DNA of 7,364 nt, taken from contig CAMWVF010000045.1 of assembly GCA_947177545.1 (NCBI GenBank), positions 1 through 7,364 on the forward strand, read 5' to 3'. Of the stretch, positions 1 to 6,302 are shown piece by piece. Numbering within the stretch: position 1 is the first letter of the stretch; every line of letters starts with the position of its first letter. The translations under genes and the position numbers were made by a program. The notes below the pieces were generated by a model that saw only the letters and a list, made by a program, of their open reading frames with translations, was not told the DNA's origin and made no database searches. The stretch comes from an uncultured Clostridia bacterium (GTDB lineage Bacteria > Bacillota > Clostridia > Oscillospirales > Ruminococcaceae).

Positions 1-196
1 GCTTTAAATATGTGTTGCCTCTTTCAAGTAATTGTTCACAAGTAGAAATACCATCAATTTCTACCTTACCTGTTATTTCAAATAATTTTTTTGCTTCTTC
101 AGTGGAATACTTACATCCACAATTTTGACAGACGTACAATCCGTCTTGTTTTACTAAATCTCTGCCGCCGCACATTTCGCAAATCAATGCTTTCAC
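1..196 (-). CDS. Zinc-ribbon protein, N-terminal part (runs off left edge)
   Basis: The reading frame opens with GTG at 196-194 and stays open to the window edge (65 codons seen). The N-terminus carries two CxxC pairs, C6-x2-C9 and C23-x2-C26, with the CGG and CQNCG knuckles of a small TFIIB-like zinc ribbon, so it should bind one zinc ion. After the ribbon come a lysine-rich helix and a segment near residues 48-65 (DGISTCEQLLERGNTYLK) that resembles the start of a helical, TPR-like repeat region; zinc-ribbon-plus-helical-repeat proteins are common in Clostridia and mostly have no known function. The start is supported by a G-rich Shine-Dalgarno (AAGGGGGGGG) 7 nt upstream. ATG at codon 8 would delete the first cysteine and is rejected. 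The gene is AT-rich and prefers TTA/TTG leucine codons, unlike rny and araA. It lies directly behind a T-box terminator, so expression should respond to uncharged tRNA. Zinc binding is inferred from the motifs; the function is unknown. Confidence 0.85.
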   Translation of the reverse strand, partial: MKALICEMCGGRDLVKQDGLYVCQNCGCKYSTEEAKKLFEITGKVEIDGISTCEQLLERGNTYLK

Positions 197-215
197 AGTT
201 GTACCCCCCCCTTAC

Positions 216-250
216 AAAAAAGTCCCTTAATCCTGTTCGGACTAAGGGAC
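216..250 (-). terminator. T-box intrinsic terminator
   Basis: On the minus strand, GTCCCTTAGTCC (250-239) pairs with GGATTAAGGGAC (233-222) over 12 bp with one G-U, around the loop GAACA, and is followed by six T (221-216). Its 5' arm shares the CCC used by the antiterminator, so the two folds are mutually exclusive. It lies 19 nt before the GTG start of the zinc-ribbon gene. Confidence 0.95.
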
Positions 251-501
251 GATAATATCGTGATTCCACCCAAATTCATATACTATATGTAATAATCACG
301 CAAAAATTACATATAGTACACCTCATTGACGCTCTGTAACGGGAGCGACCCGCCGTGTATTGGACGGACTCAAAGGCGGTGTGCATTATACTTGGGAATA
401 CCCCGCTCACAGCGGTTTCCGCAAAAGCGGCTGCGGGACTCTCTGAAAACCCTTGGCGTATACTGCCTTCCTTATCGGCATTTTCAAAATATTCAGTTCT
501 T
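216..501 (-). promoter_or_regulatory. T-box riboswitch leader, probably sensing tRNA-Cys
   Basis: Read on the minus strand, the leader has the parts of a T-box in order. The lower Stem I is AAGGC (469-465) paired with GCCTT (377-373). AGTA lies on the 5' side of the specifier loop. The AG bulge AGAGAG is at 444-439, with a GC-rich distal hairpin above it. The 3' side of the specifier loop reads ATGCACACC. Stem III is a perfect 13-bp hairpin (318-306 with 293-281). The T-box proper is GGGTGGAATCACG (271-259), with antiterminator arms GGG/CCC and CGAT/ATCG. A competing terminator follows. The bulge UGGA would pair with a tRNA 3' end UCCA, meaning discriminator U73. The specifier TGC (385-383) is Cys, and bacterial tRNA-Cys has U73, so the two readings agree. 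GCA (Ala) and CAC (His) fit the loop less well because those tRNAs usually carry A73 and C73; ACA or ACC (Thr) cannot be fully excluded. Uncharged tRNA should favour antitermination and expression of the zinc-ribbon gene. Confidence 0.93.
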
Positions 502-507
502 GATTTT

Positions 508-536
508 ACTATATCACTTTTTTTCACTTTTGTCAA
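508..536 (-). promoter_or_regulatory. Sigma-A type promoter of the T-box transcript
   Basis: On the minus strand, the -35 TTGACA (536-531) and -10 TATAGT (513-508) are 17 bp apart, very close to the housekeeping consensus. Transcription should begin near 501, just upstream of Stem I of the T-box. A second, weaker candidate lies further upstream (TTGACA at 585-580, AACAAT 17 bp later). This promoter diverges from the rny promoter at 601-629. Confidence 0.85.
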
Positions 537-600
537 CCGTCTTTTTTCACATACAAATTGTTAAAAAATTATGAAATAGTGTCAAATTGTATAATTTTCC

Positions 601-629
601 TTGACATTTTAACGGATTTATATTAAAAT
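601..629 (+). promoter_or_regulatory. Sigma-A type promoter of rny
   Basis: TTGACA at 601-606 and TAAAAT at 624-629 are separated by 17 bp, a near-consensus housekeeping promoter with a start expected near 636. No comparably good plus-strand promoter is visible between here and the rny start, although TATAAT at 795-800 lacks only a recognisable -35. The -35 boxes of this promoter and the divergent T-box promoter are about 64 bp apart. Confidence 0.75.
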
Positions 630-635
630 ATAAGA

Positions 636-1058
636 ATGAATGCAATGTATTTATATATCCAAGCCTGCGAAAGCTTTTTCAAGGGCGTACAAATAAATTG
701 CTGTTCAATTTTTTCTTACTTCTATGGCTTGATAGAGGTTTTCATATATTGCTTATAGGTATTCTGACGTTATAACAAGGCTTTTTGTTTTTTGTATAAT
801 TCTCGGACGGGGATTTTACGATATACTGCATTTTCCTCATTTTCCGCACTGTTGCCGCGCGGGGGAAGTCCCCGCATTTATATGGTAATTTGTTCCTTTT
901 TGAGAGGCGCGTGCGGCTTTACCTATATTATAAACGTTTTTGGCGGGACTATTCCCCATAAACGCTTTTGCGGACGTTCCGCATATTTTAAAGTGAAAAT
1001 CCGATATAAAGCCTCCGAAGTAATTATTTTATTAATTATTTTTAAAGGAGGTATGACT
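636..1058 (+). other. Long leader of rny, no gene recognised
   Basis: About 420 nt separate the predicted transcription start from the rny start codon. I see no convincing gene here: the frame joined to rny is open back to 792, but its upstream part has no ribosome binding site and no recognisable protein character. Several helices are possible. TATC-c-AAGCC (656-665) pairs with GGCTTGATA (726-734). AATTG/CAATT arms near 696-710 are followed by a T-run and form a weak terminator-like hairpin. GCGGGG (859-864) pairs with CCCCGC (870-875). TATA-t-GGTAA (879-888) pairs with TTACCTATA (919-927). TGCGGA (969-974) pairs with TCCGCA (978-983). No riboswitch class could be recognised. The region could be a structured regulatory leader or contain a small RNA; both are inference. 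Confidence 0.5.
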
Positions 1059-2624
1059 GTGCCACTATATGTAACCGTTATAATCGGCGTTGTGGCGTTC
1101 CTTGTGGGAGCTGCCGCTGCGGGCTTTGTATTTTTCAAGATAGGCATAAACTACCGCAAGCAGCAGGCTGAGTCCGCTATAGGCTCTGCTGAAAAGGAAG
1201 CGGAGCGTATCATCGAGGACGCTAAAAAAGAGGCTGAAAGCAAAAAGAAAATTGCTCTCGTTGAAGCCAAGGACGAGATACACAAAAGCCGTTCCGAGCT
1301 TGAAAAGGAAATAAAAGAGCGCAGGAGCGATATGTCAAGGCAGGAAAGACGTATCCAGCAAAAGGAAGAAAACCTTGACAAGAAAAGCGACAACATTGAA
1401 AAGAAAGAGGAACAGCTCCAGAAAAAGCTTAAACAGGCTGAAGAAAGGCTGGAGGACGCCGACAAAATCAAACGCTCACAGATGGAGATACTGGAAAAGA
1501 TATCCCAGTTTACCATGGAGCAGGCTAAGGAGCATTTGCTCTCAATGCTGGAAAACGACCTTATCCACGACAAGGCTGTGAAGATACAGCAGTACGAGAC
1601 CCAGCTCAAGGACGAGTGCGAGGAAAGAGCAAGGTCTCTTATCTCAATGGCTATCTCAAAATGTTCCGCAGACCAGGTCTCCGAGACCGCTGTTTCGGTA
1701 GTGCCGCTGCCTAACGATGAAATGAAGGGACGCATAATCGGTCGCGAGGGACGCAATATCCGTACCCTTGAAACTCTTACGGGAGTTGACCTTATCATTG
1801 ACGACACCCCCGAGGCTATCACACTGTCCTGCTTTGACCACGCAAGGCGCGAGGTTGCAAGAATTGCCCTCGAAAAGCTTATTGCGGACGGTCGTATCCA
1901 CCCCTCACGCATTGAGGAAATGGTGGACAAGGCAAGGAAAGAGGTGGAGCATAAGATCAGGCAGGAGGGCGAAAGAGCCGTCCTTGAAACCAATGTCCAC
2001 GGTCTCAACCACGAGCTTGTGCGGCTTATCGGTCGTCTTTACTACAGGACTTCCTACCGTCAGAACGTGCTTAACCACTCTATGGAGGTCGCGCACCTTG
2101 CGGGTATCATGGCTTCCGAGCTTGGCGTGGACGCAAATCTTGCAAGACGGGCAGGCTTGCTCCACGATATAGGCAAGGCTCTCAGCTATGAAATTGAAGG
2201 CTCTCACGTTCAGATAGGCGTTGACGTGTGCCGCAAGTACAAGGAGAACGCTGAGGTTATCCACGCTATCGAGGCTCACCACGGCGACGTTGAGGCGAAA
2301 ACAGTGGTTGCAACCCTTGTTCAGGCAGCGGACGCTATTTCAGCGGCAAGACCCGGCGCAAGAAGCGAGAATTACGAGAACTACATCAAGCGCCTGCAAA
2401 AGCTTGAGGAAATATGCACATCTTACGACGGTGTTGAAAAATCCTTTGCAATTCAGGCGGGACGTGAAGTCCGCATAATGATTATGCCCGAAAAGATAAA
2501 CGACGAGAAGATGACCATAGTTGCCCGCGAGATAGCCCAGCGTATCGAAAACGAAATGGACTACCCCGGACAGATCAAGGTCAACCTTATCCGCGAAAGC
2601 CGCGCGGTAGAGTACGCCAAGTAA
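1059..2624 (+). CDS. rny: Ribonuclease Y
   Basis: RNase Y is the membrane-anchored endoribonuclease that initiates decay of many mRNAs in Firmicutes. The order of domains is the family's: one N-terminal membrane segment (about residues 3-26), a long charged coiled coil rich in E, K and Q (about 33-180), a KH RNA-binding domain with [12 protein letters not shown] from residue 224, and an HD phosphohydrolase domain. Metal ligands visible in the HD domain are H340 (in NHSMEVAHL), H369-D370 (LLHDIGK), H407-H408 (EAHHGD) and D425 (AADAIS). The length is 521 aa, against about 520 for the family. The start is set by the Shine-Dalgarno AAAGGAGG at 1044-1051: ATG at 1053 is only one base away from it, while the in-frame GTG at 1059 is 7 nt away and gives [10 protein letters not shown]. 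The same frame is open upstream to 792, but this would add 89 residues before the membrane anchor and has no ribosome binding site. The gene is monocistronic, with its own promoter, long leader and terminator. Confidence 0.97.
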   Translation: MPLYVTVIIGVVAFLVGAAAAGFVFFKIGINYRKQQAESAIGSAEKEAERIIEDAKKEAESKKKIALVEAKDEIHKSRSELEKEIKERRSDMSRQERRIQQKEENLDKKSDNIEKKEEQLQKKLKQAEERLEDADKIKRSQMEILEKISQFTMEQAKEHLLSMLENDLIHDKAVKIQQYETQLKDECEERARSLISMAISKCSADQVSETAVSVVPLPNDEMKGRIIGREGRNIRTLETLTGVDLIIDDTPEAITLSCFDHARREVARIALEKLIADGRIHPSRIEEMVDKARKEVEHKIRQEGERAVLETNVHGLNHELVRLIGRLYYRTSYRQNVLNHSMEVAHLAGIMASELGVDANLARRAGLLHDIGKALSYEIEGSHVQIGVDVCRKYKENAEVIHAIEAHHGDVEAKTVVATLVQAADAISAARPGARSENYENYIKRLQKLEEICTSYDGVEKSFAIQAGREVRIMIMPEKINDEKMTIVAREIAQRIENEMDYPGQIKVNLIRESRAVEYAK

Positions 2625-2632
2625 AAACATAC

Positions 2633-2675
2633 AGATAAAATACCCTGTGTATAATATGCGCAGGGCATTTTATCT
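2633..2675 (+). terminator. Intrinsic terminator after rny
   Basis: AGATAAAATACCCTG (2633-2647) pairs with CAGGGCATTTTATCT (2661-2675) with a single A/C mismatch. The AT-rich outer arms supply a T-rich tail on either strand, so it may work in both directions. It starts 8 bases after the rny stop codon and separates rny from the membrane protein gene. Confidence 0.8.
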
Positions 2676-2763
2676 TAATTGGTAATTAATAATGAGTAGT
2701 TGATAATTGAAAAGCTTGCTTCGCAGGCAAATTATTCATTATTAATTGTTAATTATTAATTAA
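2676..2763 (+). repeat. AT-rich intergenic palindromic repeat
   Basis: The block folds into one long imperfect hairpin. AATTAATAATGA (2684-2695) is matched exactly by TCATTATTAATT (2736-2747), ATAATT (2703-2708) by AATTAT (2730-2735), and the tip is GCTTGC (2714-2719), loop TTC, GCAGGC (2723-2728). Outside these arms, further TTAATT units (for example 2741-2763) extend the dyad. AT-rich arms around a GC-rich tip are typical of dispersed, non-coding palindromes (MITE-like or REP-like) in Clostridia genomes; that it is dispersed in this genome is inference. It sits between the rny terminator and the next gene, whose promoter I cannot place clearly; TTGCTT (2717-2722) and TATTAA (2740-2745), 17 bp apart, are a weak candidate inside the repeat. 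Confidence 0.7.
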
Positions 2764-2781
2764 ATGAAGAGGGTCGGTGTT

Positions 2782-4230
2782 ATGCCAAAGACTATATTCG
2801 GTACAACGGAAAAATCAAATTTTATACTTAATATGAAATATGAAACTGTAAGGAAATGGATAAGCGGACTTCTGTGCGCCACAGTGATCGTCGTCCTGAT
2901 AAGCTCGATAGTCATGAATTTCAGCGCACAGACAAGCTGGGCTTACGGCGCATTCCTTTACGCTGCGGGATTTTCCTGCCTGCTTTTTTACATTGCACTA
3001 CTGATGAGAAAGGACATTGCCTTTAAGGAAAACCCATCGGTTTTCCTTGTCATAGCTCTTGCTGTGCTTGCTTTCGCCTCCTATTACGGCGTTGTTCTCA
3101 GCGGCGTTTCGCAGGACGGCATCAACACTGCCATGCTTGGCGAGCAGGGGCGTTACGAGGGCTTGCTGTCGATATTTGCCTATTTCGGTATCTTCCTGCT
3201 TGCGGCTTCCGTAATGCGGTACGGCACGGTACAATGGGTCTTTGACCTTATGGTGGGTGCGGGCATAGTCAGCGCATTTACTGCGGTAATGCAGCATATA
3301 CCATGGAATTTTCCATCAAAGTTCAGAACGCTGCCTGCCATAGTACTTTTAAAGAACGTTCACCTTTCAAGCGGACTTTCCGAGAACCCTATCATATACG
3401 GCTCGTTTCTGACTATAGTATGCGGCATTGCCCTGTCAGGCGCGCTGTACAGCAAAAATATCACAAGGGCAAGAATTTACGGCGGAAGTGCGGTTTTATT
3501 CTTTTTAACTGGACTGTTCACCTCCTCGCTTGTGCCGATCATAGGTACGGGAGCGGCGCTTATTATAACGATAATTACCGAATTTACTGCGGGAAAAGGC
3601 GGTACAAAATTTGAAGAGGGCTTGTTTCAAAGCTCACGGAAAAGACTGGCGGCGATAATTGCGGCGTTTGCTGTGACTTTCGGACTGGTGTTCGCATTCC
3701 AGGGATTATATTTCAGGGACAAGGCTATCGCCTTTACGGATTCCTACAATAATTTGTTTATAACCTACGGCGCGTCAATGACGAATGATGATAACATCTG
3801 GGAGCTTGGCGCAGAAAGAAGCCTTACTCTTATCAAGGAGCGCCCCCTGCTCGGAGTGGGTCCCGACAGAATGGCAGGATACCAGAGAGAAAGCGAGGAG
3901 CTGATGATAGACGGTGTTGACAGGAGCTACAATGAATATCTTTTTATTGCGGCAACACGGGGCGTACCGTCTCTGCTGGTGTATATTGCGCTGCTTGCGG
4001 CAACTGCGGTCAGACTTTTCAAGGGTATGAAGGAGTTTTCGTCAGACCGTGAGAAATGGTTCAGAGCTGCACTTTTAACGGCAGTCTTAGGGTACTTGAT
4101 ACAGGCGTTTTTCAGTGTCAGCGCGGTAACGTCCGCTCCGTATTTCTGGCTTCTTGCGGGACTTGCATGGTCGGGCTTCGGAGACGAGCAGACAGACGAC
4201 ACACGCAGACAAAGCAACGGCGGAAAATAA
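2782..4230 (+). CDS. O-antigen ligase / Wzy-type polytopic membrane protein
   Basis: This 482-aa protein is almost entirely hydrophobic helices: I place membrane segments near residues 26-46, 54-75, 86-106, 127-146, 150-171, 203-223, 231-250, 253-268, 288-308, 395-413, 427-447 and 449-466. Between the ninth and tenth lies a large polar loop (about 311-394) with the family's features: ERPLLGVGP at 353-361 and the SYNEY...RGVPSLL segment around N384. That layout (about 12 helices, a long late loop, GxGP, then N-x-Y and a glycine before the next helix) is that of the Wzy_C / O-antigen ligase superfamily, which joins or polymerises lipid-linked glycans on the outer face of the membrane. In a Gram-positive the substrate could be a cell-wall polysaccharide or a glycoprotein glycan; nothing here says which. 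ATG at 2782 is preferred over 2764 because AAGAGGG at 2767-2773 is 8 nt upstream; the earlier ATG has no ribosome binding site. No glycosyltransferase genes are adjacent. The gene is flanked by terminators, so it is probably transcribed alone. Confidence 0.85.
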   Translation: MPKTIFGTTEKSNFILNMKYETVRKWISGLLCATVIVVLISSIVMNFSAQTSWAYGAFLYAAGFSCLLFYIALLMRKDIAFKENPSVFLVIALAVLAFASYYGVVLSGVSQDGINTAMLGEQGRYEGLLSIFAYFGIFLLAASVMRYGTVQWVFDLMVGAGIVSAFTAVMQHIPWNFPSKFRTLPAIVLLKNVHLSSGLSENPIIYGSFLTIVCGIALSGALYSKNITRARIYGGSAVLFFLTGLFTSSLVPIIGTGAALIITIITEFTAGKGGTKFEEGLFQSSRKRLAAIIAAFAVTFGLVFAFQGLYFRDKAIAFTDSYNNLFITYGASMTNDDNIWELGAERSLTLIKERPLLGVGPDRMAGYQRESEELMIDGVDRSYNEYLFIAATRGVPSLLVYIALLAATAVRLFKGMKEFSSDREKWFRAALLTAVLGYLIQAFFSVSAVTSAPYFWLLAGLAWSGFGDEQTDDTRRQSNGGK

Positions 4231-4250
4231 AAACTCTGTATTTTCATTCT

Positions 4251-4285
4251 ATCACGTCCGAACCGGCGGACGTGATAATTTTTTT
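4251..4285 (+). terminator. Intrinsic terminator after the membrane protein gene
   Basis: ATCACGTCCG (4251-4260) pairs perfectly with CGGACGTGAT (4267-4276) around AACCGG and is followed by AATTTTTTT. This is a strong factor-independent terminator 20 bases after the stop codon, and it isolates the arabinose operon from upstream transcription. Confidence 0.95.
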
Positions 4286-4342
4286 ATGCGCGGTACTGAA
4301 ATGCTGTGATAGGATATGTCAGTATAAAAATACAAAATATCA

Positions 4343-4371
4343 TTGCAAAAAAATCATTTTTACTGTACAAT
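4343..4371 (+). promoter_or_regulatory. Promoter of the araA operon
   Basis: TTGCAA (4343-4348) and TACAAT (4366-4371) are 17 bp apart and give a transcription start near 4378, about 35 nt before araA. The -10 overlaps a partial dyad (read on the minus strand, ATTGTACAGTAAAAAT) that loosely resembles the B. subtilis AraR operator half-site TTGTAC. That resemblance is weak, and no regulator gene is in the window. Confidence 0.6.
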
Positions 4372-4412
4372 ATAATTGAAAAATTATAATGAAAAATTAC
4401 GGAGGTATTTTT

Positions 4413-5879
4413 ATGAAAAAGCTTTATTTTATCACCGGCAGTCAGGACTTATACGGCGAGGAAACTCTCGCGCAGGCGGAAAAGGACAGCCGCGCCATGG
4501 CGGATTTTCTTGACGGTAAGCTGAAAGACGCCGCCGCAGTTGAGTTTGCTCCCATTGTGAAAACCGCCGCGGAAGCGGAGAAAATATGCGTAAAGGCTTC
4601 AGCCGACGAGGACTGTATCGGCGTTATCATGTGGATGCACACCTTCTCCCCCGCAAAGATGTGGATACGGGCTTTGCAGGCGTTGAAAAAGCCAATGCTC
4701 CACCTCCACACCCAGTTCAACGAAAAGCTCCCCTACGACAGCATTGACATGGATTTTATGAATTTGAACCAGTCCGCCCACGGTGACCGCGAATTTGGAT
4801 TTATCTGTACACGTCTCGGCGTAAAACGCGAGGTTGTTGTGGGATATTATCAGCATGAGGACGTTATCGCACATATACGCCGCTTTGCGCAGGCTGCGCT
4901 TGCCGTTGATTTCGGCAGGACAATGCGCGTCGCGATGCTCGGCAACAATATGCGGGACGTTGCCGTTACCGACGGCGACCGTGTTGAAAGCGAGATACGC
5001 TTCGGCTGGAACGTGAATTACTACGGTATCGGGGACATTGCGGAAATTGCAGATAATATTACCGAAAGCGAAATTGACGGTAAAATTAAAGAGTACTCCG
5101 AAAAATACGAAATGAAAACAGACAATATCGCTGCCGTCCGAGAGCAGGCTAAGTATGAAGCGGCTCTGGAAAAATTTATTGAAAAAGAAAATATTTCCGC
5201 ATTTACCGACACTTTCCAGGATCTGCACGGTCTGAACCAGCTCCCGGGGCTTGCGGCACAAAATATTATGGCAAAGGGTATCGGCTTCGGTCCCGAGGGG
5301 GACTACAAGACCGCCGCTCTCAGCGCTGTACTGCAAAAAATGGCGGAGGGCAGAACGGGCGCGACCGGCTTCATGGAGGACTACACCTACGACCTCACAT
5401 CGGGGGACGAACTGGAGCTTGCCGCTCATATGCTTGAGGTATCCCCCGTGTTTGCCGCCTCAAAGCCCGAAATTCAGGTGCACCCGCTTGGCATCGGAGG
5501 AAAGTCCGACCCTGCCCGTCTTGTTTTCGACGGTGTTTCGGGAGAGGGCATTGCGGTTTCCATGATAGATATGGGCAACCGTTTCCGTCTCGTCTGCGCG
5601 GAAATTACTCTTGTGAACCAGCCTAAGCCCATGCCGAAGCTCCCCGTTGCACGTCTTATGTGGAAGCTGAAGCCTGATTTCAAAACTGGGGCGGCGGCTT
5701 GGATATACGCGGGCGGTGCGCACCATGCGGTGGTCTCTACTGCTCTCACCGCTGAGGATATACGTCTTTTCGCAAAAATGACAAACACCGAGCTTGTTGT
5801 TATCGACGGCAAGACCGACCTCAACACCTTTGAGCAGCAGCTTGAAATGCTGGACGTTATTTCCGGTCTGAAAAAATAA
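4413..5879 (+). CDS. araA: L-arabinose isomerase
   Basis: AraA catalyses the reversible, metal-dependent (usually Mn2+) isomerisation of L-arabinose to L-ribulose in the cytoplasm, the first step of bacterial arabinose use. The protein is 488 aa, close to the family's usual 490-500. Family signatures run the full length: KLYFITGSQDLYG at 2-14, MWMHTFSPAKMWI near 75, HLHTQFN near 95, MDFMNLNQSAHGDREFGFI near 113. The active-site residues known from E. coli AraA (E306, E333, H350, H450) correspond to E295 (GPEGDYK), E322 (FMEDYTYD), H339 (AHMLEV) and one of H437/H438 (AGGAHHAVV), with the first three spacings identical. The start is ATG 4413, six bases after GGAGGT (4401-4406); the in-frame ATG at 4389 lies upstream of that site and is rejected. 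It is the first gene of an operon with the GNAT gene and an FGGY kinase. Confidence 0.98.
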   Translation: MKKLYFITGSQDLYGEETLAQAEKDSRAMADFLDGKLKDAAAVEFAPIVKTAAEAEKICVKASADEDCIGVIMWMHTFSPAKMWIRALQALKKPMLHLHTQFNEKLPYDSIDMDFMNLNQSAHGDREFGFICTRLGVKREVVVGYYQHEDVIAHIRRFAQAALAVDFGRTMRVAMLGNNMRDVAVTDGDRVESEIRFGWNVNYYGIGDIAEIADNITESEIDGKIKEYSEKYEMKTDNIAAVREQAKYEAALEKFIEKENISAFTDTFQDLHGLNQLPGLAAQNIMAKGIGFGPEGDYKTAALSAVLQKMAEGRTGATGFMEDYTYDLTSGDELELAAHMLEVSPVFAASKPEIQVHPLGIGGKSDPARLVFDGVSGEGIAVSMIDMGNRFRLVCAEITLVNQPKPMPKLPVARLMWKLKPDFKTGAAAWIYAGGAHHAVVSTALTAEDIRLFAKMTNTELVVIDGKTDLNTFEQQLEMLDVISGLKK

Positions 5880-5880
5880 T

Positions 5881-5911
5881 TTTTGGGGGACGTGCTGTCC
5901 GTCCCCCAAAA
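5881..5911 (+). other. Perfect GC-rich hairpin between araA and the GNAT gene
   Basis: TTTTGGGGGACG (5881-5892) and CGTCCCCCAAAA (5900-5911) form a perfect 12-bp stem with a 7-nt loop directly after the araA stop codon. On the plus strand it is followed by GATAAAAGAGG, not by a T-run, so it is not a canonical terminator for the operon. It may protect the araA 3' end from exonucleases or lower read-through into the downstream genes. It does not cover the GNAT Shine-Dalgarno at 5918-5924. Confidence 0.75.
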
Positions 5912-5930
5912 GATAAAAGAGGATATTAAA

Positions 5931-6302
5931 ATGCAGGAAAAAAGTTTCGTGAAAATTAGGCTTGCGGAGGAACGGGACTTTGATATCCTGTCCCGAAACG
6001 ATAAGCACATTTCCGCTGAAATGCTGAAAAAGAAAATTGCCGATAAAAATATTCTTATTGCGGAAAATGACGGCGAGTTCGCAGGTTGGCTGCGGTACAA
6101 TTTTTTCTGGGACGAGATACCCTTTATGAATATGCTTTTTGTTACCGAAAAATTTCGGAGCAATGGCATAGGCGGAGGACTTGTCCGAGAGTGGGAAAAA
6201 ATAATGTCCGAGCAGGGATATAAATTTCTGCTGACGTCAACGCAGGCGGACGAGTATTCGCAGCATTTTTACCGAAAGCTTGGGTACAGGGACTTGGGCT
6301 GA
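5931..6302 (+). CDS. GNAT family N-acetyltransferase, C-terminus cut by in-frame UGA
   Basis: The protein begins VKIRLAEERDFDIL, the usual first strand and helix of GNAT enzymes, continues with the strand pair ILIAENDGEFAGWLRY (41-56), then the acetyl-CoA pyrophosphate-binding motif R76-S-N-G-I-G-G and its helix, and ends with the FYRKLGYRD signature (113-121). GNAT enzymes transfer an acetyl group from acetyl-CoA to an amine; the substrate cannot be deduced. ATG 5931 is chosen because AGAGGAT (5918-5924) precedes it by 6 nt; the open frame from 5883 runs through the hairpin and has no ribosome binding site. The reading frame stops at UGA (6300-6302) after 123 aa, yet the same frame continues without interruption for 16 codons that read like a normal GNAT C-terminal strand, ending EEYEIILGKHL at TAA 6351-6353. 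The full form would be 140 aa, a common size for the family. The gene lies in the ara operon, but no role in arabinose metabolism is evident. Confidence 0.88.
   Translation: MQEKSFVKIRLAEERDFDILSRNDKHISAEMLKKKIADKNILIAENDGEFAGWLRYNFFWDEIPFMNMLFVTEKFRSNGIGGGLVREWEKIMSEQGYKFLLTSTQADEYSQHFYRKLGYRDLG

Noticed and set aside
276..536. Minus-strand open frame across the T-box region
   Set aside because: It lies over the T-box helices and its promoter; the RNA structure explains the sequence fully.
636..758. A 40-codon reading frame beginning at the predicted rny transcription start
   Set aside because: There is no ribosome binding site, it is short, AT-rich and aromatic-rich, and it overlaps possible RNA helices; nothing supports translation.
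792..1058. An 89-residue N-terminal extension of rny in the same open frame
   Set aside because: It has no ribosome binding site, would put about 90 residues before the membrane anchor that RNase Y always has at its very start, and a near-perfect Shine-Dalgarno lies just before 1059.
1151..2008. Long minus-strand open frame (285 codons) opposite rny
   Set aside because: It is serine- and leucine-rich, as expected from the complement of a Glu/Lys-rich coiled coil, and has no recognisable domain.
4294..4315. A catabolite-repression (cre) site upstream of araA
   Set aside because: TGAAATGCTGTGAT begins like the consensus but lacks the central CG, so the match is too weak.
4599..5429. Long minus-strand open frame opposite araA
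   Set aside because: It is a shadow of a gene with a clear, full-length identity and shows no protein family features.
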